The notes under the pieces are model-generated. The model saw only the letters and a list, made by a program, of their open reading frames with translations. It was not told where the DNA came from and did not search any database. From G020350405 sp964513655 (GTDB lineage: Bacteria > Planctomycetota > Phycisphaerae > Sedimentisphaerales > Anaerobacaceae): a stretch of 7,890 nucleotides of DNA. The position numbers and the translations under genes are program-made. Below are positions 1-6,243 of the stretch, one piece after another (the stretch's first letter is position 1; every line of letters begins with the position of its first letter). The stretch lies in assembly GCA_964513655.1 (NCBI GenBank), contig CAZENQ010000131.1, positions 1-7,890 on the forward strand, read 5' to 3'.

Positions 1-2
1 GG

Positions 3-860
3 CCAAAGACCTACCATGCTGACGGAGCCGATGCTATTCGGGGCATTGATATAACTTCCGATGGGTCCATTGTCGCCACCGGCTACGTCGGCGGTACGAG
101 GGCCGGCTATCTGTTTATATGTGACGACGGAAAAGGCTCGATAATGAAGAGCGATGCCGATGGGAACTTACAGTGGGACAAAATCCTGCCCTCTATGATA
201 CACGGTATGAGGATTCAAGAAGTGGCCGGGGGATTTGCAATCGGGGGTAATCAATGGACATATTCGGATGACAAAACCTGTCAGGATGCAGCCCTGGTGC
301 TTACCGACAGTGACGGCGAGGAGACTTATCATAACTATTACGGCGGCGATGGCGACGAGCATATTTATGATTTTGCTGTTACGACTGACGGCGGTTATAT
401 TTTTGCCGGGCACTCACGGTCACCTTCTTACGGAACGGTCAACTGGGACTACTATCTGTTGAAGGTCGGCCCTGACAAAAAAGAGCAGTGGCACAGGACC
501 TTTGGCCAGCCAAGAGGGTATGATGCCAAATACATTCACGACGAGGCCTATGGGGTTCAGCAGACTCCAGACGGAGGCTTCATTATCGCCGGCGGGTCCG
601 GGGATGAATTTCCCTATTCTGCTTCCGGCCATCCTGCCGGACCGTCTGATGAATGGAAGGTTTATCTGGTAAAAACAGACGCCCGAGGAAATGTACAATG
701 GCAAGGACTTTACCCCGCGACCACTGCAGGGGGCAATAATGCTGCAGAGCATATCAATCTCACCCGTGATGGTGGCTATATCGTCTGCAGTGACTCAGAT
801 ACTGCACCTGGCCCTCAACCAAATAACTTTGGCCTTATGAAGATAGCACCAGACAAATAG
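3..860 (+). CDS. Repeat protein, probable beta-propeller, 3' part only (partial)
   Basis: The reading frame is open from the left edge (first full codon at position 3) to the TAG at 858-860, so the gene starts outside the window. The ATG at 144 is internal: the 47 codons before it continue the same repeat pattern. The visible 285 residues hold about five degenerate repeats of 50-65 residues. Each has a core such as TTDGGYIFAGHS, TPDGGFIIAGGS or TRDGGYIVCSDS, followed by a strand like YLLKV or YLVKT and then a D-x-x-G-N-x-Q-W turn. This pattern is typical of secreted bacterial propeller-like repeat proteins of unknown function. The protein ends right after the last repeat (LMKIAPDK), so no C-terminal sorting domain or membrane anchor follows. 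A binding or surface role is possible, but no catalytic motif is visible. It converges on the LamG gene and is probably not co-transcribed with the rest. Confidence 0.8.
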   Translation, partial: PKTYHADGADAIRGIDITSDGSIVATGYVGGTRAGYLFICDDGKGSIMKSDADGNLQWDKILPSMIHGMRIQEVAGGFAIGGNQWTYSDDKTCQDAALVLTDSDGEETYHNYYGGDGDEHIYDFAVTTDGGYIFAGHSRSPSYGTVNWDYYLLKVGPDKKEQWHRTFGQPRGYDAKYIHDEAYGVQQTPDGGFIIAGGSGDEFPYSASGHPAGPSDEWKVYLVKTDARGNVQWQGLYPATTAGGNNAAEHINLTRDGGYIVCSDSDTAPGPQPNNFGLMKIAPDK

Positions 861-879
861 CCCTGTCACCTGTATAAGA

Positions 880-899
880 AAAGACGATGCGCCGTTTTT
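880..899 (+). terminator. Weak, possibly bidirectional hairpin terminator
   Basis: About 20 bases after the stop of the propeller gene, an A-rich arm (880-886) can pair with a T-rich arm (893-899) around a 6-base loop. The stem is 7 bp with one G-T pair and only two G-C pairs. A T-tract follows on the plus strand, and the mirrored A-tract gives a T-tract on the minus strand. The position between two convergent genes fits a shared terminator. The low GC content makes it weak. Confidence 0.3.
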
Positions 900-919
900 G
901 AACATGCGGAGCGGTGGGG

Positions 920-1063
920 ATGTGCGATTTTCTTCGTTTTGACGAGGTATGTGAGGAGGAAACTCGGGCAAAATTTGGTAAGCAGTCCGTGCCCGATAAG
1001 CTAATTTTGAACTTTGAGTTAGAGGAATCTCTGCGCTACGAGGATCTTCGTGTCGCTGCCTAG
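920..1063 (+). CDS. Possible 47-aa acidic small ORF, unknown function
   Basis: An ATG at 920 opens 47 codons ending in TAG at 1061-1063. A GGAG at 908-911 lies 8 bases upstream, a good ribosome-binding spacing. The product begins MCDFLRFDEVCEEETRAKFG and is rich in Glu and Asp; it has no signal peptide, membrane segment or recognisable motif. Its stop shares the palindrome CTAG (1060-1063) with the stop of the oppositely oriented LamG gene. It fills most of the gap between two convergent genes. It could be a real small protein, the tail of a decayed gene, or a chance ORF. I do not recognise it. Confidence 0.22.
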   Translation: MCDFLRFDEVCEEETRAKFGKQSVPDKLILNFELEESLRYEDLRVAA

Positions 1064-3675
1064 GTCGATTTGGGTTTTTTGTTGATTTCGAACTTTGTGG
1101 GTTCTTCGGAGTGTAGGCGGAGCCATATTACGAGCACTGGCCTGCCATCGGTATCGCGTGTTATACCCTGGCGGAAGTTCTTTCCCGGAGGGATGAGTTT
1201 GCCGTCAATTTTGATTGAGGCTTTAGCGGTATCGCTATTATAGTTTCTTATGACGAAACATGGGTTGTAGAGCGGGCGCTCTTTGGTGGCATAGACCCGA
1301 AAGGACAAAGCCGGGGCCGTGGCGGTAAGATAGTAAGCACGCTCGTGGGGGCGATAGCCTTCAGCGTGGCAGCCGGTAGTGTCAAGAAGCTGCGGCGGAG
1401 TGTTCCAAGACTGAGCAAGGGGCAGCAGGGTTTTAGGTTGCTTTCTGGTCAAGCCGTACATCATGTAGTTTGTTGAGGGCGTTCCCCATACCAATGAAGA
1501 GTGTGCCGCGCGGTCCGCGGCACGGGCGCTACGGCCGTCACTGGTAATCTGGCTGACCGGATAGTGGTTCCACCAATGGAAATGTGACAACCGGGGCCGG
1601 CCGGAAAACGTCTCCACACTCGAACCGGTTGGATAAACATTGAACGGGCGGTACTTTGACTTAGTGTTTATCATGGAGATGATGGGGTCTTCGAGGTCAC
1701 ACTCGGGAACACTATCCTCCCAAGAATAGGTCTTCAACTCGCCTTCTAAGTTGACCAGAGTGTAGGCGGTCAACTCGATGTTGTCTTCGGGCATTGTTCC
1801 GGGTTCGCTGTAGAACATGGTTTCGACCCAGCTGTCGGCCCAAATCCAGCCGCGTTCGAGGTGGCGGATGCCTACCGCATCTGGATAAATGGTCCAATAC
1901 TCGTCGGCCCAGTCTCCCCAACCGGTCGTTGGGTCTACATCCGGAAAGATATATCGTGAGTCGACCATGCCGTAACGCCAGTGGACGACGACGCGGGCGT
2001 CGGTGTTTTCGATAATACGTACGTGCGCGTGACGGGCCTGCTTGTCGGACATATGTTCGCAGCATCCTTCGGCCTTATCGGCGCCGAGTTCTTTGTAATT
2101 CTCGCTGCTCTGGTCGCCGGCCCATTTGCCGTTCTCGGTGACAAGACCAATTCCATGACTCAAGCCCCGCCAAAACACAAATCGAGTGGGGCTGGCATCG
2201 AATTTGACCACGACGTCCGGGTGAGGTCCGACGCGCCACATGTTGTCCCATGTGTCGTAATAGGTCAGTCGCGTGTAGTCGGCGCCGAATCTGTCGGCTT
2301 TGGTATTTCGGGGGTTGGCGGGGAAACGGCGCTGCATAAGGTCGGGCCTGTCCACGTCGTTTTGAGGCGGTTTCAACTGTCTGTAGGAGCGGGCTAGGTC
2401 ATCGGCGCTAAGCGCCTGCTCATATACCTTTAGCTCATCGACGAGGCCATCGAAACCTATAAGGGAAGGCCACTTGCCTTTCCGAATCCTCCCGTCAACA
2501 GCGGGCATCTTCTGGCTGTTCAGGCCGATGATTACATCGCGCTGGGCGAGAGTAAGGTCGGCTTTAGGTATTTTTTGCGAAGCGGTTTGTTTGCCGTCTA
2601 CGAAAAGCGTGATAAGGCCGGCATTGCCGTCAAAGGTCGCGGCCACATGGTACCAGCGAAAGAGAAGGAGCGGTTCTGGATTGACCACGGAGTGCCACGT
2701 TTTGTCGGTCTTCGCGTGAAAGCCGAGATGGCCCGTTTCATCGAAGCCGAAGTAATAACCGCCATCTTTCCAGACGGCCTGACTGATTATGGGCGCCCAT
2801 TCAAAGGGGTAGGCTCCCAGCGCCACCCATGCATCAATCGTCAGCTGTGATTCAGGCGCAGGTGCTTTGCTCACCGGCGCAACAACGGCCGAATGATAGC
2901 CGTCGAACGCCAATGCCGTGCCCGAGACACCTTTCTTGAAGAGACTTTTGTGGCCGGCAATTGTGCAATCGTAACCGCTGATACTTTCGGTGGTGATGCC
3001 TCGGCGTTCATACGGGCGTGTCTGCAGGCCTTCGTCAAATTTCCACCAGGCTGCCGGAGAACCTATCTGAACTTTTCGGACGGCAGAACCGCGAACAGGC
3101 TCAGCAGGAAGTTTCGAAAGGGCAGCTTGTGTGAGAGAAGTTACCTTGATTCCGTCGGAGTGGATGTTTAGCTCTTGAATGGTTCTATTTTTCGGGTCGT
3201 TGAAGTCGTCGAGCTTGGGCGCAGCCTGGTGGATGGTTCGGGTAACTTTGCCGTCCGGGCTGATAACAAAGTACTCGTTCACGACGCCGTGCCAAGAAAC
3301 GTTGGAAAAATCGGGCATATATCGCCAATGTACGACGACCTTCTTTGCGGTCGACTCGATGATGCGCACGTAACAATAGCGGTTGTGTCTGTCCGGCATG
3401 GGTGGTTTGCCATCGCCTGTGCGCTTAATGATTTCCGGGACGTACCAGCTGCCTTTCTCGGTCTTCCAATAGGGCAGATAGCTGGAGGAGCGATGGAATA
3501 TAAATTGTCCTTGAGGTAATTGGACAACGATGTCCGCATACTTTCCGGTCCTGGAATACTTTTCCCAATCCCGGCCGGAATCAATCTTCGTATAATAGGT
3601 ATAGAAATCGCGACTGGCAGATATGGAGGGGACAACGAATATTATCACTGTGCAAGCTAATAAATAGGCTCTCAT
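1060..3675 (-). CDS. Large secreted LamG-domain protein with a duplicated flanking domain
   Basis: A protein of about 871 residues. It starts with a Sec signal peptide (MRAYLLACTVIIFVVPSISA, cleavage near residue 20). A LamG / concanavalin A-like jelly-roll domain lies at about 208-432. It shows AAWWKFDEG at its start, GTALAFDGY, LTIDAWV, WYHVAATFDG, LFVDGKQ and a closing GLVDELKVYEQALSADD, the usual LamG landmarks. It is flanked by two copies of an unnamed domain (about 23-181 and 465-621), which share VRIIExTxxxVVVHWRY and a following (N/D)EYxxIxPD strand. The C-terminal 250 residues have no motif I can name. LamG folds usually bind carbohydrate, so a role in glycan recognition or degradation outside the cytoplasm is likely but unproven. 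A GTG at 3687 would add four residues, but it lies within the Shine-Dalgarno sequence, so ATG 3675 is preferred. The start overlaps the stop of the GH29 remnant (ATGA), suggesting translational coupling. Confidence 0.85.
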   Translation of the reverse strand: MRAYLLACTVIIFVVPSISASRDFYTYYTKIDSGRDWEKYSRTGKYADIVVQLPQGQFIFHRSSSYLPYWKTEKGSWYVPEIIKRTGDGKPPMPDRHNRYCYVRIIESTAKKVVVHWRYMPDFSNVSWHGVVNEYFVISPDGKVTRTIHQAAPKLDDFNDPKNRTIQELNIHSDGIKVTSLTQAALSKLPAEPVRGSAVRKVQIGSPAAWWKFDEGLQTRPYERRGITTESISGYDCTIAGHKSLFKKGVSGTALAFDGYHSAVVAPVSKAPAPESQLTIDAWVALGAYPFEWAPIISQAVWKDGGYYFGFDETGHLGFHAKTDKTWHSVVNPEPLLLFRWYHVAATFDGNAGLITLFVDGKQTASQKIPKADLTLAQRDVIIGLNSQKMPAVDGRIRKGKWPSLIGFDGLVDELKVYEQALSADDLARSYRQLKPPQNDVDRPDLMQRRFPANPRNTKADRFGADYTRLTYYDTWDNMWRVGPHPDVVVKFDASPTRFVFWRGLSHGIGLVTENGKWAGDQSSENYKELGADKAEGCCEHMSDKQARHAHVRIIENTDARVVVHWRYGMVDSRYIFPDVDPTTGWGDWADEYWTIYPDAVGIRHLERGWIWADSWVETMFYSEPGTMPEDNIELTAYTLVNLEGELKTYSWEDSVPECDLEDPIISMINTKSKYRPFNVYPTGSSVETFSGRPRLSHFHWWNHYPVSQITSDGRSARAADRAAHSSLVWGTPSTNYMMYGLTRKQPKTLLPLAQSWNTPPQLLDTTGCHAEGYRPHERAYYLTATAPALSFRVYATKERPLYNPCFVIRNYNSDTAKASIKIDGKLIPPGKNFRQGITRDTDGRPVLVIWLRLHSEEPTKFEINKKPKST

Positions 3676-3950
3676 TTGTTTCCCCACTCCTTCCTGTGGT
3701 GCTTGTAAGCATCCCGGCCTTTATCATACATATGAGACGGATACCACTCGCTGTCGAACCCAGGCACCGCATAAGGCCCCCAGTGAATAAAGATGCCGAA
3801 CTTGGCGTCCTCATACCACGCAGGGGCCTCGTAGTTCTTCAAAGACTCCCACGTCGCTTCGTAACATGGATTTCCATTTGCAAAGCTGCAGTAGCCAACC
3901 AGAAGCGCTGCCGCCATAACGACTTGAACTTGTTCTGTCCTTGCCAACAT
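3672..3950 (-). pseudogene. Alpha-L-fucosidase (GH29), N-terminal remnant
   Basis: The 92-residue product has a signal-peptide-like start (hydrophobic stretch at about 10-24) and then the classic N-terminus of GH29 alpha-L-fucosidases: TWESLKNYEAPAWYEDAKFG, FGIFIHWGPYAVPGF at 51-65, and SEWYPSHMY at 67-75. In characterised family members the His of FGIFIHWG and the Glu-Trp of SEWY line the fucose pocket. GH29 enzymes are usually about 400-600 residues. This one stops after HHRKEWGNK, where family members continue into a KFGYKDF-like segment and the rest of the (beta/alpha)8 barrel. The downstream His pair, the nucleophile Asp and the acid/base residue are all absent, so it cannot be an active fucosidase. 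No further GH29 sequence appears in any frame downstream, which argues against a simple frameshift. An AAGGTG sits 7 bases before the ATG, so it may still be translated. Its TGA overlaps the ATG of the LamG gene. Confidence 0.8.
3687..3692 (-). promoter_or_regulatory. Ribosome-binding site that decides the LamG gene start
   Basis: AAGGAG on the minus strand lies 11 bases before the ATG at 3675. The competing GTG start at 3687 uses the last G of this motif and would have no spacer, so it cannot use the site. The motif sits inside the codons for the last residues of the GH29 remnant. Confidence 0.5.
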
Positions 3951-4014
3951 TTTTCACACCTTAATACTATAGGTTCTTATTTCGGATGACATGATGGGGC
4001 TGGTCATGCGGTCG

Positions 4015-4042
4015 GTTATATTCCACCAAAGAGCAGCATCAA
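4015..4042 (-). promoter_or_regulatory. Candidate sigma70-type promoter before the GH29 remnant
   Basis: On the minus strand, TTGATG (4042-4037) and TATAAC (4020-4015) are separated by 16 bases, matching the sigma70 consensus at four and five of six positions. It lies in the 168-bp gap between the dehydrogenase stop and the GH29 remnant start, about 65 bases before the start codon. It would drive the GH29 remnant and the LamG gene. Support is pattern only. Confidence 0.3.
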
Positions 4043-4118
4043 GTTTACGGCGGATCTTCCCAATAGGCTTTCTCCGACATTCATAGAACATCTGATGTCA
4101 AAAGGTTGCCGGGCCTAA

Positions 4119-5285
4119 TCAACGTTTGTAGCTGGATTTAAGTATTTCGCCAACATCTTCCAGCGAGGCGACTTTTGGATTAGACTTATAGTCCGGCAGG
4201 ACCAGACACTGCTCAGCCAACTGCGGCAGTTCATCTTCCGGCACCTTAAGACCATCAAGCGTGAGCCACATCCCGATTTCCTTGAGGAACTTACCCATTT
4301 CTTCGCATGATTTTTCAGCTGCCGTTTCGTCGGTTTCCGATCCAAGGGCACTATTGAAAATGCGGGCCAGGGCGGCAAATTGCTTGATGGCCGAGGCGTA
4401 TGTGTAACGCATAAACTCTGGATATGTTACCGCCAAAGCCTCGCCGTGCATCACATGCGGGTACATGCCCCCTATGGCCATGCACATGCCGTGTGGCAAA
4501 GTCACGCCCGCATTGGCAATACACAGACCCGCCAGCGTATCGGCCCAGGCCATCGCTGTCCTGACTTCCACGTTTGCTCCGTCCTTTACCACCGCAGGCA
4601 GGTATTTTACCACCAGTTGAATCGCTTCTTTGGCCATCATGTCGGTGTATGGTGAAGCATTGGGATGAATATAGGTTTCAAACGCATGACAGAACACATC
4701 GAAGCCTGTTGAGGCCGTAACATGTTCCGGCACCGTCAGCATAAGCTCCGGGTCTACAATGCTTACGCGCGGGTAGACAATCGGGTTGTAGATTGCGGAC
4801 TTGTCACGATTTTCGGTGTTGGTGACCACCGCTACCTGAGTAACCTGCGAACCGGTCCCTGAAGTTGTGGTAACAGCGATGACAGGCAGTGTCTTTTCCG
4901 TGGGCTGAGTTTCACTGAACCATAGGAAATCCCAGCATGTTCCCTTATGGCTGGCTTCAACGGCAATAGCCTTGGCCGAGTCCATACTGGAACCGCCGCC
5001 CAGTCCAAGTACTACATCGGCCTTATGGGCCTTGGCTGCCTTGGCCCCGGCGGTGATACTTTCCGTTGTGGGGTTGGGAACAACGCCATCAAAATGGGCC
5101 ACTTCAACGCCGGCATCGGCCAGGATTGCCTTGACCTTATCAAAGACCGGCTCAAGAGCGGCAAAGGCCGGCACCGTCACCAGAAGGCACCGCTTGCCGA
5201 ACTTGGCTACCACTTCGCCAACTTCACTTAAACGACCACATCCAAATCTTATTTCCGTTGGTTGATAGTAATTGAAATTCTTCAT
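4119..5285 (-). CDS. Iron-containing alcohol dehydrogenase (FucO/1,3-propanediol dehydrogenase type)
   Basis: A full-length group III, metal-dependent alcohol dehydrogenase of 388 residues, normal for the family. These cytoplasmic enzymes interconvert alcohols and aldehydes with NAD(P)(H). The N-terminal Rossmann-like half carries the dinucleotide-binding GGGSSMDSAK (96-105) and TTTSGTGS (139-146). The C-terminal helical half has the metal ligands D196 and H200 (GFDVFCHAFE), H265 (TLPHGM) and H280 (VMHGEA). The last two are 15 residues apart, against 14 in E. coli FucO. A strong AAGGA lies 7 bases before the ATG, which fixes the start. The substrate cannot be read from sequence. Lactaldehyde reduction to 1,2-propanediol would suit a fucose or rhamnose pathway and the neighbouring GH29 remnant, but butanol, propanediol or ethanol dehydrogenase activity is equally compatible. 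It lies 83 bp downstream of the kinase and may have its own promoter. Confidence 0.92.
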   Translation of the reverse strand: MKNFNYYQPTEIRFGCGRLSEVGEVVAKFGKRCLLVTVPAFAALEPVFDKVKAILADAGVEVAHFDGVVPNPTTESITAGAKAAKAHKADVVLGLGGGSSMDSAKAIAVEASHKGTCWDFLWFSETQPTEKTLPVIAVTTTSGTGSQVTQVAVVTNTENRDKSAIYNPIVYPRVSIVDPELMLTVPEHVTASTGFDVFCHAFETYIHPNASPYTDMMAKEAIQLVVKYLPAVVKDGANVEVRTAMAWADTLAGLCIANAGVTLPHGMCMAIGGMYPHVMHGEALAVTYPEFMRYTYASAIKQFAALARIFNSALGSETDETAAEKSCEEMGKFLKEIGMWLTLDGLKVPEDELPQLAEQCLVLPDYKSNPKVASLEDVGEILKSSYKR

Positions 5286-5320
5286 TTTACATCCTTCTTT
5301 AATACTTACTAATTTCAGAC

Positions 5321-5349
5321 AGTCTATTCAAAATCTCGTATAAATTCAA
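5321..5349 (-). promoter_or_regulatory. Candidate promoter before the alcohol dehydrogenase
   Basis: In the AT-rich 83-bp gap between the kinase and the dehydrogenase, TTGAAT (5349-5344) and TAGACT (5326-5321) are 17 bases apart on the minus strand, each matching the sigma70 consensus at four of six positions. The optimal spacing and high AT content are suggestive, but read-through from the kinase is also possible. Confidence 0.22.
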
Positions 5350-5368
5350 TATTTCTATTTCCCTTATG

Positions 5369-6226
5369 TTAATCTTCGGGCAGTTCAGGTGTCGCGCCGC
5401 TTTGGGAGCAGACAAAGCTTGCTACGCGACTGGCCTTGGCATTTATTTTGTCCAGGTCATCGCCTCGTAACCATCCGATAGCGATAGCGGCGCTGAAAGC
5501 ATCACCCGCACCGACCGTGTCGGCGATTTTGTCAATTGGAGCGGCTTCGCATTCGGAGTCCCTGCTGGCGGTATATAACCGACTTCCCTCAGGCCCTTTG
5601 GTTAACGCAATCAAAGAAAGGTCATACCGCTGAATCAGCTCCGAGAGAACGTCGGTCTCCGAACCTTCGATGCCCAACAAGCCCGCCACTATCGCAAGCT
5701 CCTCGTCGTTCAGCTTCAGGACGTTCGACAGCTTGAGCATAGTGCGAACAACATCCTCATTATAGTATGATTGACGTATGTTTATGTCAAACAAGCGAAT
5801 ACAATCCGGCCGCGTTGCAGCGAGAAAGCTTCGCACTGTCTTCCGTGAAACCTCTGACCGCTGGCATAGTGAGCCGAAACAAACCGCGTCGGTTTCAGCA
5901 GCCAAACTCAACAACGCAGAACTTGACGGAATGAAGTCCCACGCAACATTCTCGTGGATGATGTAATCGGGTTTGCCATTTTCATCCAGTCTGATAGTAA
6001 CCGTACCCGTCGGATGACCTCCATCTACCGCCACATACTTCCCGTCCAGTTTCATTTCGTCAAGGCAGCCCAATATCTCCTTGCCCAGATCGTCGTCGCC
6101 AATACAACTAACCACGACACCCCGGCCGCCCAATGCCTGGGCATGATATGCGAAATTAGCTGGCGCTCCCCCAAGCTGCTTGCCCTCTGGCAGCATGTCC
6201 CAGAGAATCTCACCCAGGCCGACCAT
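5369..6226 (-). CDS. PfkB-family sugar kinase (fructokinase-like)
   Basis: A cytoplasmic ATP-dependent sugar kinase of the ribokinase/PfkB family, 285 residues from the ATG at 6226 (family about 290-330). GLGEILWDMLPEGKQLGGAP (3-22) with GGAPANFAYHAQALG (19-33) is the N-terminal sugar-binding region in the form seen in fructokinase-like members. FDINIRQSYY (146-155) and KLNDEE (171-176) are typical mid-domain motifs. DTVGAGDAFSAA (236-247) is the C-terminal PfkB signature, with D242 the expected catalytic base and GAGD the anion hole. The end, SGATPELP, is also typical, so the C-terminus is complete. Fructose is the default guess; another ketose or 2-keto sugar acid is possible. The start is uncertain: ATG 6226 has no Shine-Dalgarno and begins inside the first beta strand, whereas the frame stays open upstream and a CTG at 6247 would add SKRKFI-like residues. 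The gene follows the sulfatase with a 17-base gap, or overlaps its stop if CTG is used. Confidence 0.9.
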   Translation of the reverse strand: MVGLGEILWDMLPEGKQLGGAPANFAYHAQALGGRGVVVSCIGDDDLGKEILGCLDEMKLDGKYVAVDGGHPTGTVTIRLDENGKPDYIIHENVAWDFIPSSSALLSLAAETDAVCFGSLCQRSEVSRKTVRSFLAATRPDCIRLFDINIRQSYYNEDVVRTMLKLSNVLKLNDEELAIVAGLLGIEGSETDVLSELIQRYDLSLIALTKGPEGSRLYTASRDSECEAAPIDKIADTVGAGDAFSAAIAIGWLRGDDLDKINAKASRVASFVCSQSGATPELPED

Positions 6227-6243
6227 GATGAATTTTCGCTTGC

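Noticed and set aside
1981..2397. Plus-strand open frame of 138 codons inside the LamG gene
   Set aside because: It lies wholly antisense to a well-supported gene, has no recognisable motif, and has shadow-like composition. The same holds for the other plus-strand frames between 1794 and 3519.
3581..3814. Minus-strand open frame overlapping the GH29 remnant and the LamG start, considered as a frameshifted GH29 continuation
   Set aside because: Its translation shows no GH29 motifs. It is an alternative frame of the two real coding segments, so a simple frameshift does not explain the truncation.
4076..4100. GACAT...ATGTC inverted repeat in the gap between the dehydrogenase and the GH29 remnant
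   Set aside because: The arms are only five bases around a 14-base loop and are not followed by a T-tract on the minus strand, so it supports neither a terminator nor a clear operator.
4096..4101. Perfect TTGACA on the minus strand downstream of the dehydrogenase
   Set aside because: No reasonable -10 hexamer lies 15-19 bases beyond it. The TTGATG/TATAAC pair at 4042-4015 is a better candidate.
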